In this document: in pieces, positions 1 through 7,456 of the stretch
How the letters are laid out: each line of letters opens with the position of its first letter
Numbering within the stretch: position 1 is the stretch's first letter
Assembly (NCBI GenBank): GCA_031289975.1
Contig: JAITOM010000305.1
Location: 1-14,947 of the forward strand
Reading direction: 5' to 3'
Source: Methanobrevibacter sp.
Lineage (GTDB): Archaea > Methanobacteriota > Methanobacteria > Methanobacteriales > Methanobacteriaceae
DNA: 14,947 nucleotides
Notes under the pieces: generated by a model
What the model was told of the DNA's origin: nothing
Database searches by the model: none
What the model saw: only the letters and a program-made list of their open reading frames with translations
Made by a program: the position numbers and the translations under genes

Positions 1-2563
1 CATTTAATAAACCACCCACACTAATAAGAGATGAATTATCAATACCAGCAGCACTACCATCAACAATAACATCAACAATAGAATCATACTTACTAACTAC
101 TATTGGAATTGCAGACTCATTAACTCCAGTATTAAAGTACTCATCAGGTAAAACAATACTCGCATTATTCGTAATAGTTCCTGCCTCTGTAACATTACAT
201 TGTATACTTAAACTCCTACTCTCACCAACACCAACATGACCTATACTCCACAAACCAGTACTACTACTATAATTAGCATCATTAGAACTAATGAAGGATA
301 AACCAGTAGGCAAACTATCACTCACATTAATAAGATCAGTAACATTCAAATTACCATTATTAGAAACATTGATAGTGTAATTCACTGTATCACCCACATA
401 AACGCGATTCTTATCCACAGTCTTATTAACCGTTAAATTAATATTATTACCAGTAACCTCTACAGTACTATTATTAACACCAGTATTATTATAATCCAGT
501 GGTAAAATAATAGTAGCCGTATTATTTATTGAACCATTACTATTTACTCTTGCCTCAATACTTAAACTCTCAGTTAAACCAGTAGTGATTTCTCCTATAT
601 TCCATATACCAGTACTATTATTATAATTAATATCATTGGTGCTGATGAAACTTAAACCACTTGGTAAACTATCACTAACATTAACACTAGGAACACTTGA
701 ACTACCATTATTAGAAACATTGATAGTGTAATTCACTGTATCACCAACATTAACACTTGTTTTATCCACAGTCTTATTAACTGTTAAGTTAACTTGTGTG
801 ATTTCTTGATCTGCAAGTGCAGTAATATTAATATTCTCATTATCAACACTACTATTTAAAGTAACATTATCACCAGGATTAAGTGAAGTAGTATTATTAT
901 AGTTTATTCGTGCATCATTATTCACAGGTTCATCAGTAGCTAAAGGATTAAATAATCTATTTAAACCTCCAAATACTTCTCTCAAGGATCGAATATAAAC
1001 TCCAGTATCCACCTGATGAGTACCAGTGAAGTAAGGTAAGTTCGTAACATTATCATTTGTATTGGTGGTGTTAAGCACTAAATCATAACTCAATGTTACA
1101 TCCCCAGGAATACAATGAAGAACACTACCACTTGTAGTATTACTTAGACTGTTAGTACTTCTGTTTGCTGTTAAACGAACCAAATAATAATTATTCATCA
1201 CAACATCACCAATAATAGTGTCTGGTGTGTTATTACCCCACCAATTACAATCAACATTAACTAGACCATCATCACGTTTTAAACCATAATCTGTATTGTT
1301 AACTATCCTATTATAATTAATAACAACATTAGCAGACCAACCACTAGTATAAATACCACCACCAATATTACCAACAACATCACACCCACTCACACTAATG
1401 TAAGTGTCATCAAAATTACAAATAGCACCACCATAACTAGTAGCTGTGTTATTAATAAAACTACTATTACTCACAATATAATTAACATTACCACCCGGAT
1501 CACAAATAGCACCACCATACTGAGCTGTGTTATTAATAAAACTACTATTAATCACAGTAAAATTATCATCACCCCCATTATGAATAGCACCACTAATATA
1601 CGCTGTGTTGTTAATAAAACTACTATTACTCACAATACAATTATTACCAGAATTATAAATACCACCACCAATACCACCAGAACCATCTTTGTTATTAATA
1701 AAACTACTATTACTCACAATAAAATTATCACCATCATTATAAATACCACCACCATCACTAGTAGCTTCGTTATTAATAAAACTACTATTACTCACACTAA
1801 AATTATCACCATCCTTATTATAAATACCAGCACCATCACCAGTAGTATCTCTAGTAGCTGTGTTATTAATAAAACTACTATTACTCACAATAAAATTATC
1901 ACCATCCGTATTATAAATACCACCACCACCATCTTTAGCTGTGTTATTAATAAAACTACTATTACTCACAATAAAATTAGCACTACCATTATTATAAATA
2001 CCACCACCACTAACACCAGCACCAGAAGTAGTAGTAGCTGTGTTATTAATAAAACTACTATTACTCACAATAAAATTATCACCACCCTCATTATAAATAC
2101 CACCACCACCAAGATTAACTTCATTACTAAAAGTAGCTGCGTTATTAATAAAATTAGTATTACTCACACTAACATTAGCACCAATATTACAAATAGCACC
2201 ACCAGTTCCTGAGGCGCTTGCTCCTGTTAGGTTTAAACCATCCAATGTAACATTATTTGAGGTTATATTGAATATTCTGCCTTGACCTTCTGCCTCAATA
2301 ATTGGATTAGCACCAGAAGCAGCTTTAATAGTCACAGATTTATTAACAATAATATTAAAATTACCATCTCCAGTGTAAGTTCCATTATCAAGCTCTATAG
2401 TAGAGCCATTATGAACATTTACATTATCAATAGCTGCTTGGATAGTGCTATTGGTTGGATTTATTATTATTGGATTGTCTTCTGCTTGTGTTGCGTATAG
2501 TAGGCTTATTAAACCTATAAGGATCATTAAACCTAAAATTTTATTTCTACTCTTCTTAATCAT
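1..2563 (-). CDS. Adhesin-like secreted protein, N-terminal part (runs off the window)
   Basis: The frame stays open from an ATG at 2563 to the left edge, giving at least 854 codons with no stop. The start is preceded by a GGAGG ribosome site at 2575-2579. Residues 1-27 look like a signal peptide: basic MIKKSRNK, a hydrophobic stretch about 9-22, then small residues (YATQA) where cleavage could occur. Residues about 30-440 are Gly/Asn/Thr/Ser-rich tandem repeats of the form GGGIYN...NFIVSNSSFINNTA, as in right-handed beta-helix (pectate-lyase-like) surface proteins. An NWWG motif sits at 440-443, typical of methanobacterial adhesin-like proteins. Two DUF11-type repeats follow, near 591-705 and 708-815, each opening with NLTVNKTVDK and containing TGLSFIS and STG.W.IG. 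A further module starts near 816. The protein is probably exported and exposed at the cell surface; its ligand is unknown. The C-terminus and any cell-wall anchor lie outside the window. Confidence 0.9.
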   Translation of the reverse strand, partial: MIKKSRNKILGLMILIGLISLLYATQAEDNPIIINPTNSTIQAAIDNVNVHNGSTIELDNGTYTGDGNFNIIVNKSVTIKAASGANPIIEAEGQGRIFNITSNNVTLDGLNLTGASASGTGGAICNIGANVSVSNTNFINNAATFSNEVNLGGGGIYNEGGDNFIVSNSSFINNTATTTSGAGVSGGGIYNNGSANFIVSNSSFINNTAKDGGGGIYNTDGDNFIVSNSSFINNTATRDTTGDGAGIYNKDGDNFSVSNSSFINNEATSDGGGIYNDGDNFIVSNSSFINNKDGSGGIGGGIYNSGNNCIVSNSSFINNTAYISGAIHNGGDDNFTVINSSFINNTAQYGGAICDPGGNVNYIVSNSSFINNTATSYGGAICNFDDTYISVSGCDVVGNIGGGIYTSGWSANVVINYNRIVNNTDYGLKRDDGLVNVDCNWWGNNTPDTIIGDVVMNNYYLVRLTANRSTNSLSNTTSGSVLHCIPGDVTLSYDLVLNTTNTNDNVTNLPYFTGTHQVDTGVYIRSLREVFGGLNRLFNPLATDEPVNNDARINYNNTTSLNPGDNVTLNSSVDNENINITALADQEITQVNLTVNKTVDKTSVNVGDTVNYTINVSNNGSSSVPSVNVSDSLPSGLSFISTNDINYNNSTGIWNIGEITTGLTESLSIEARVNSNGSINNTATIILPLDYNNTGVNNSTVEVTGNNINLTVNKTVDKNRVYVGDTVNYTINVSNNGNLNVTDLINVSDSLPTGLSFISSNDANYSSSTGLWSIGHVGVGESRSLSIQCNVTEAGTITNNASIVLPDEYFNTGVNESAIPIVVSKYDSIVDVIVDGSAAGIDNSSLISVGGLLN
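353..745 (-). repeat. DUF11 repeat pair with identical 42-bp blocks
   Basis: The segments 353-394 and 704-745 are identical over 42 bp and are offset by 351 bp, or 117 codons. They encode the same part of the two DUF11-type modules (GDTVNYTINVSNNG). Flanking sequence is similar but diverged, as expected of duplicated domains kept partly uniform. Confidence 0.8.
1443..2180 (-). repeat. Tandem beta-helix coding repeats in the adhesin (about nine units)
   Basis: On the plus strand a conserved core reading roughly gctgtgttattaataaaac recurs with starts near 1443, 1524, 1602, 1686, 1764, 1857, 1938, 2037 and 2136. The spacings are 81, 78, 84, 78, 93, 81, 99 and 99 bp, all multiples of three, so each unit encodes 26-33 residues. 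The core encodes V(S)NSSFINNTA on the minus strand, and the length differences fall in the glycine-rich turn before GGGIYN. The high DNA-level identity of the cores suggests recent duplication or homogenisation, with in-frame unit-length variation. Confidence 0.85.
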
Positions 2564-2574
2564 TTTTATTTAAT

Positions 2575-2579
2575 CCTCC
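2575..2579 (-). promoter_or_regulatory. Ribosome binding site of the adhesin gene
   Basis: GGAGG on the minus strand ends 11 nt before the ATG at 2563. It matches the archaeal 16S rRNA 3' end and fixes the start of the signal peptide reading frame. Confidence 0.65.
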
Positions 2580-2861
2580 ATTAAATATAATTCATTTTTT
2601 ATTAAAAAATTGTATTAATTTATTAGTTAATATTAAAAAATAAAAAATTAATTATAAGTTTTATTTAATAAAATTTACAATAAAAATCAAAAAAAATTAA
2701 TTTTTTACTTTATAAAAAATATTATTTATTTTTACCCCTATTTAAATGTTACTATTTTTTTTTTAAAATCAGGAATTATTAAAATCAATATAATCAAATA
2801 AAATTCAATGAAAAGGATTAAAATCAAATAAAAGATAATAAAAAGATTTAAAAATTAATCA

Positions 2862-2897
<36 letters not shown>

Positions 2898-3023
2898 TTA
2901 ATGAATAATTAGTCTTTTAATAAAAGAATAAAAACTATTTTATATTATAGCAATTTAAAGGAAAATTAATGGTGCTGTAAAAAGAGGATGGAAATTTAAA
3001 ATCTAAAATTTTGATTTTTAAGC

Positions 3024-3093
3024 AAAAAAAATTTAGACCATATATGTCATCGAATTTTTAAGCATACTTTCTTAATTTTTCAATTGGAAAAAT
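3024..3093 (-). terminator. Possible helicase transcript end: hairpin plus T-run
   Basis: Downstream of the helicase stop, the inverted repeat atttttc/gaaaaat (3075-3081 and 3087-3093) could form a 7-bp A/T-rich stem with a 5-nt loop. Further along, a run of eight T on the minus strand lies at 3031-3024. Archaeal transcription often ends at T-runs. The stem is weak and could be chance in such A/T-rich DNA. Confidence 0.3.
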
Positions 3094-3123
3094 CCTATTT
3101 AGAGTGCCTAAAAATTTAAGTTT

Positions 3124-5514
3124 TCATATTATGATCTCTTTTTTAATATAATCTAATAAGAAAGTTGTTCCTTGTTTATGAAGTGGCTTATTATCATTAC
3201 CACACTTAGGAGAGTATATGCAAGCTGGGCAACCATCCTCACAATCACAATTTTCAAGTAATTTAGATGCTGAATTAATAAGTTCTTCAAATACTTCAAT
3301 AGCTTTTTCATTTATTCCAATTCCTCCTTCATAAGCATCATAAATAAAAATTGTTGGTTCTTGAGTATCTTCATGATAATTAGTTGAAAGACCACCAATA
3401 TCAAACCTATCACACATTACATGCAATGGATAAAGAGCGATTAAACTATGCTCTAAACCATGCAACCCTCCAGAGAAAACATCTTTCTCATCATATTTTT
3501 TCTCTAATTCATCTTTTAACTCCTCATCAATGGTAAACCATAATCCATTAGTTTTAAACTTTAAAGGAGGTAAATCAATAGGGAAAATTCCTAAAGTCTT
3601 AGAAAAATGAACTTTCTTATATTTAAAGAAATCTTCTAAAACTTCTAACCGACCAAAATGAATTGTAAAATTGTTTAACTTAACCTTTTTGATTTTCTCA
3701 ATTATTTTAATCTTAACATTTTTTAAAGCCATGGTATGATACTCTACAGTATGTTTAGAAACATTTATTATATTATCCTTTAAATTAACTTCATTAACTA
3801 TATAAGTTTCACCTTTATTAATAAGAACTGCACCCTGATGAGCTTCCCTATAAACTTGGGATGTTTCCATAGTTTCAAGAAGTTTTCCATTATTCATAAC
3901 CATAAAAATTTCTGAAGAAAGCTGATTTAAAGAGTGATTAAAAGAAGGATCATCATTATATCCATAACTGTAAACCCCATGAACATTCCTAATTAAAGCA
4001 CCATCATTTATAAGAGAATTGATCTCATTTTGATTTAAATTAAACTCAGATAATTCCTCTTCTTTAAGGGATAATTCACTAACAGCAGAAAGTAGATGAA
4101 ATTTATTTAAAATCTGATTATTTAAATCAACGATTGCATTCTCATAGACCTTATCAAAAAAAAATTCAGGATTGTTCATAAAATACTGATCAAGCTGATT
4201 TTCAAAAGCCACTAAAATAACCAGAGATTTTTGATTCTCACGACCTGCACGACCTGCTTGCTGCCAGACTGAAATCATAGTTCCAGGATATCCTGAAATT
4301 ATAACAGCATCAATAGAACCTATATTAATTCCAAGTTCAAGTGCATTGGTACAGGTCACACCCACATATTTCCTTGTTTTCAATCCATTCTCAATTTCAC
4401 GACGTTCATCAACCAAATAACCTGCTCTATAAGTGATTATACTGTTAACCAATCTTCGCCTATAATTTAACATGTCCTGTTTTGCCCATCTTGATATTAA
4501 CTCTGCCATTTTACGAGATACAGTGAAACATAAGGTCTGAATATCCTTTAAGATTAAATATATAAAAATTAATTCAGTTTCTTGATGTATTGAAATAGAA
4601 ATGGTATCACTTGAATTATTATATCTAAGGGATGATTTTTGATTTTTTAGAGAAGATTTTTTATTTGCTGAGGATGAATCTCCATTTATTGGGAATGACT
4701 TATTCTCTAAAGATTCTTTATTGTTTTTTTGGTGTTTAATAAATGGATTATATAAAATAAAATCTTTTTCACCATGAGGAGATGAATCTTCATCCACAAG
4801 CTCGAAATCTTCTCCAGTTAATTTAAAAGCTAATTCTAAAGGATTTGCTAATGTAGCGGAGGATAAAATAAATTGTGGATTTGAACCATAAAACTTAGCT
4901 ATTCTTTTTAATCTTCTGATTAAGTAAGCTACATTTGAACCAAATATCCCTTTATAGTAATGTGCTTCATCAATAACGATGTACTTAAGATTTGAGTAGA
5001 ATTTTTTCCATTGATGATGCCAAGAAAGAGTATGATGTAATTTATAGGGATTGGTTAAAACAATCCTTGAATTTTGACGAATAGAATATTTACTACATTT
5101 TGGAGTATCACCATCATATCTTTGAGCTTTAATATCTAGATTTAAATCCTCTTCTAAGTTCTTTAAAACATTTAATTGATCGTTTGTCAATGCTTTAGCA
5201 GGATAAATGTAAAGAGCAGTTCCTTTCTCGTCATTTGATAAATCATCTAAAATAGGGAGATTGAATGCCAATGTTTTTCCAGAGGCAGTCGAAGTAGTGA
5301 TAATTATATTTTTTTTATTTCTAATTTTATAGTAAGCATCTGTTTGGTGTTTATAAAGCTTAATTTTTTTATTATTTAAATATTTTTCAATCATTGGATT
5401 TAAATTATCCACCTTACCATATTCAGCTATTCTACAAGGAATAGTTTCAACATGAACAATTTTTTTCCTAAACCTAATATCTTCTTTAAAGTTATCAACA
5501 CTAAAATCAATCAT
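3124..5514 (-). CDS. DEAD/DEAH-box helicase with C-terminal DUF1998 Cys cluster (YprA/MrfA type)
   Basis: This 796-residue protein has the complete motor of a superfamily 2 helicase: an HQ-containing entry motif near 55-57, Walker A TSTASGKT at 74-81, DEAH at 182-185, SAT at 219-221, a second RecA domain from about 310, and the arginine motif QQAGRAGR at 418-425. The C-terminal third resembles DUF1998, with HGLEHSL near 685, YDAYEGGIG near 725 and a likely zinc-binding cluster of C756, C758, C762, C765 and C771. This architecture is that of the YprA/MrfA/Hrq1-like group, 3'-5' DNA helicases linked in bacteria and fungi to crosslink repair; that role here is inference. A Ser/Asn/Lys-rich low-complexity stretch (about 262-305) separates the two RecA domains. 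An in-frame stop lies about 65 bp upstream and the ATG is the first plausible start, with a GAGG just before it. It appears monocistronic. Confidence 0.93.
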   Translation of the reverse strand: MIDFSVDNFKEDIRFRKKIVHVETIPCRIAEYGKVDNLNPMIEKYLNNKKIKLYKHQTDAYYKIRNKKNIIITTSTASGKTLAFNLPILDDLSNDEKGTALYIYPAKALTNDQLNVLKNLEEDLNLDIKAQRYDGDTPKCSKYSIRQNSRIVLTNPYKLHHTLSWHHQWKKFYSNLKYIVIDEAHYYKGIFGSNVAYLIRRLKRIAKFYGSNPQFILSSATLANPLELAFKLTGEDFELVDEDSSPHGEKDFILYNPFIKHQKNNKESLENKSFPINGDSSSANKKSSLKNQKSSLRYNNSSDTISISIHQETELIFIYLILKDIQTLCFTVSRKMAELISRWAKQDMLNYRRRLVNSIITYRAGYLVDERREIENGLKTRKYVGVTCTNALELGINIGSIDAVIISGYPGTMISVWQQAGRAGRENQKSLVILVAFENQLDQYFMNNPEFFFDKVYENAIVDLNNQILNKFHLLSAVSELSLKEEELSEFNLNQNEINSLINDGALIRNVHGVYSYGYNDDPSFNHSLNQLSSEIFMVMNNGKLLETMETSQVYREAHQGAVLINKGETYIVNEVNLKDNIINVSKHTVEYHTMALKNVKIKIIEKIKKVKLNNFTIHFGRLEVLEDFFKYKKVHFSKTLGIFPIDLPPLKFKTNGLWFTIDEELKDELEKKYDEKDVFSGGLHGLEHSLIALYPLHVMCDRFDIGGLSTNYHEDTQEPTIFIYDAYEGGIGINEKAIEVFEELINSASKLLENCDCEDGCPACIYSPKCGNDNKPLHKQGTTFLLDYIKKEIII

Positions 5515-5540
5515 AAATGCCTCAATAATAATATTTAGCT

Positions 5541-5547
5541 TAATATA
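5541..5547 (-). promoter_or_regulatory. Weak TATA-like box upstream of the helicase
   Basis: TATATTA on the minus strand is centred about 30 bp before the helicase ATG, which would give a very short leader. Another A/T-rich candidate lies near 5570-5580. In this base composition such matches arise often by chance. Confidence 0.25.
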
Positions 5548-5640
5548 CAGTTCAAAATGAAAAGTCTGATAAAAAATAAATTATTGTAGTGATGTAAAAA
5601 ATGTTTGTAATTAATCATTATTTTTAAACAAAAAAATTTT

Positions 5641-5670
5641 CAAATAACAAATTTTCAAATAACAAATTTT
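5641..5670. repeat. 15-bp tandem duplication in spacer
   Basis: Two perfect head-to-tail copies of caaataacaaatttt occupy 5641-5655 and 5656-5670. Fragments of the unit on both sides (attttcaa...) suggest about 2.5 copies in total. Confidence 0.9.
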
Positions 5671-5858
5671 CAAGAATTTTAAATTATAGTCATTATAGAA
5701 AAGTTCTTAAATTTTAAAATGATAATTTTTTTTATTAAATTGTTTAATTTTAAATATCATTTTATAAAAATCTATAATTTCAAATTTTAAATAATTTGAA
5801 TATATTTTAATTAATATAAATAATTTTAAATTAATATTTTTTAATAATATTTATTTTT

Positions 5859-5865
5859 AAAAAAA
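5859..5865 (-). terminator. Possible T-run terminator of the ATP synthase operon
   Basis: Seven consecutive T on the minus strand lie about 60 nt after the atpB stop. T-runs are the usual intrinsic termination signal in archaea. No stable hairpin accompanies it and the surroundings are T-rich, so the exact site is uncertain. Confidence 0.35.
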
Positions 5866-5925
5866 CTATTTAATAAGAACTTTATCAAAACCACTATATT
5901 AAAAAGTTTCTTAAAATTTAAATAT

Positions 5926-7317
5926 TTAAGATGATTCAGGAAGATATTTAGGAATATGCTCCTCTTTAACTCTTTTAAGCTCATATTTAGGAAGTAAACT
6001 TAGTAATTTCCAGCCAAGATCTAATGTTTCTTCTATTGTTCTATCTTCATCTTTAGCTTGGGTCATGAATTGTTTTTCAAATTCATCAGCAAATTTCAAG
6101 AAACTTTGATCTCTTGGAGTTAATGCTTCTTCACCAACAACAGCTACTAAATCTCTTAAGTTACGACCTTCTGCATAAGCAGAATAAAGTTGGTCTGAAA
6201 CTCCACTATGATCTTCACGAGTTCTTTCATTCCCAATACCACCACTCATTAATCTTGATAGTGACGGAAGTACATCTACTGGAGGATATATACCCTTCCT
6301 ATAAAGTTCACGACTAAGTACTATTTGCCCTTCTGTAATATAACCAGTTAAATCTGGAATTGGATGGGTAATATCATCTTGAGGCATTACCAATATAGGC
6401 ATTTGAGTAATAGAGCCTTCTTTTCCTCTAATACGTCCAGCACGTTCATATATACCTGATAAATCTGTATACATGTATCCAGGATAACCTCTTCTTCCAG
6501 GCACTTCATTTCTCGCAGCAGAAACTTCTCTTAATGCTTCACAGTAGTTAGTTAAGTCAGTTAAAATAACTAATACATGCATATCTTTTTCAAAAGCTAA
6601 ATATTCAGCTGTTGTAAGTGCCATTTTAGGGGTAAGAATTCTTTCAATTGAAGGGTCATCAGCTAAATTCATGAAGACGGTTACTCTTTCAAGTGCACCT
6701 GTTCTTTCAAAATCTTTCATGAAAAAGTTAGCTTCTTCGTGAGTAATACCCATAGCAGCGAAGATAACAGCAAAATCTGTATCTTCTGCTCTAACTTTAG
6801 CTTGTCTTGCGATTTGAGCTGCTAAATCATTGTGAGGCAAACCTGAACCTGAAAATATAGGGAGTTTTTGACCACGAACCAGTGTGTTCATTCCATCAAT
6901 TGTGGAAATACCTGTTTGAATAAATTCTGCAGGAAATTCACGAGCAGATGGATTCATAGGGGCTCCATTAATATCTAACTCCATTTCAGGAATTATATCT
7001 GGACCACCATCGATTGGTTTACCAGTACCATCAAAAATACGACCCATCATATCTACTGAAACACCAATTTTAGCGGTTTCACCAGTGAACCTTGTTTTTG
7101 TAGTTTTTGTATTAAGGTCTGTTGTTCCTTCAAATACTTGAACAACAGCACGATCATTTTCAACCTCTAAAACTTGTCCTCTTCTATGTTCACCATTAGG
7201 TGTTTCTATTTCAACGATTTCACTATAAGCAACACCTTCAACACCTTCAACTATCATTAAAGGTCCTGCAACTTCAGTAACAGTGGTGTATTCTTTTGTT
7301 TTTATATCAGCATTCAT
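5926..7317 (-). CDS. atpB: A-type ATP synthase subunit B (regulatory, non-catalytic)
   Basis: This 463-residue protein is subunit B of the A1 head, which alternates with subunit A in the A3B3 hexamer. It has the usual family length and motifs: a beta-barrel N-terminus (VTEVAGPLMIVEGV, 13-26), IFDGTGKPIDGGP (94-106), the degenerate phosphate loop GSGLPHND (156-163) in place of a Walker A, EVPGRRGYPGYMYTDLS (271-287) and PSLSRLMSGGIGNERTREDH (351-370), whose R355 lies where the B subunit contributes an arginine to the catalytic interface. The loss of GKT in the loop marks it as the non-catalytic partner. The start at 7317 has an AGGTG ribosome site at 7323-7327, five nt before the ATG. Unusually, it lies 139 bp after atpA, and no atpD follows. 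Confidence 0.98.
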   Translation of the reverse strand: MNADIKTKEYTTVTEVAGPLMIVEGVEGVAYSEIVEIETPNGEHRRGQVLEVENDRAVVQVFEGTTDLNTKTTKTRFTGETAKIGVSVDMMGRIFDGTGKPIDGGPDIIPEMELDINGAPMNPSAREFPAEFIQTGISTIDGMNTLVRGQKLPIFSGSGLPHNDLAAQIARQAKVRAEDTDFAVIFAAMGITHEEANFFMKDFERTGALERVTVFMNLADDPSIERILTPKMALTTAEYLAFEKDMHVLVILTDLTNYCEALREVSAARNEVPGRRGYPGYMYTDLSGIYERAGRIRGKEGSITQMPILVMPQDDITHPIPDLTGYITEGQIVLSRELYRKGIYPPVDVLPSLSRLMSGGIGNERTREDHSGVSDQLYSAYAEGRNLRDLVAVVGEEALTPRDQSFLKFADEFEKQFMTQAKDEDRTIEETLDLGWKLLSLLPKYELKRVKEEHIPKYLPESS

Positions 7318-7346
7318 TTTTACACCTATATTTATTATTTTAAAGG

Positions 7347-7372
7347 ATCTATAAATTAGAATCTATAAATTA
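7347..7372. repeat. 14-bp tandem duplication between atpA and atpB
   Basis: The unit atctataaattaga at 7347-7360 is followed directly by a second copy matching its first 12 bases at 7361-7372. The duplication doubles a TATA-like element on the minus strand. Confidence 0.85.
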
Positions 7373-7395
7373 AAATATTTATTCTTTTTTAACAA

Positions 7396-7418
7396 TAACT
7401 GTTGTTTAACAACAATTA
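7396..7418. repeat. Imperfect palindrome in the atpA-atpB spacer
   Basis: The arms taactgttgtt (7396-7406) and aacaacaatta (7408-7418) surround a single central base and match at 10 of 11 positions. It could be a protein-binding site or an RNA hairpin between the two cistrons. Confidence 0.6.
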
Positions 7419-7456
7419 CCATAAAATCAATCCTTTTTTATTCAATATCTTAATAT

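Larger units (their letters stand above)
5515..5925. other. Non-coding spacer after atpB, where atpD would be expected
   Basis: These 411 bp between the atpB stop and the helicase start are extremely A/T-rich and broken by stops in all frames. I see no intact or decayed subunit D gene. The right part (minus-strand sense) should hold the atpB transcript end, the left part the helicase promoter. A 15-bp unit, caaataacaaatttt, is duplicated at 5641-5670. Confidence 0.75.
7318..7456 (-). promoter_or_regulatory. 139-bp atpA-atpB spacer with possible internal promoter
   Basis: Going toward atpB, the minus strand holds an imperfect palindrome (7396-7418), then two copies of a 14-bp unit (7347-7360 and 7361-7372) that each read TTTATAGAT on the minus strand. 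These resemble archaeal TATA boxes and lie about 36 and 49 bp before the atpB ATG. A start 25 nt downstream of either would give a leader of about 10-24 nt, with the ribosome site at 7323-7327. Whether they act as a promoter is inference. Confidence 0.4.

Noticed and set aside
1443..2180. Regularly spaced repeats considered as a CRISPR array
   Set aside because: The spacings vary from 78 to 99 bp, both repeats and intervening sequence are in one long reading frame with related sequence, and the translation is a beta-helix protein. No cas genes are nearby.
1580..2212. A 210-codon plus-strand open frame rich in INKTTITHNKIIT repeats
   Set aside because: It is the antisense of the adhesin repeats. 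Its apparent repeats come from the DNA repeats on the other strand, it has no ribosome site, and the minus-strand frame carries a signal peptide and recognisable domains.
2282..2500. Plus-strand 72-codon open frame opposite the adhesin N-terminus
   Set aside because: It overlaps a well-supported gene on the other strand, has no ribosome site and has no recognisable protein features.
5515..5925. Decayed atpD pseudogene after atpB
   Set aside because: No AtpD-like words are readable in any frame, and the region is almost pure A/T with stops throughout.
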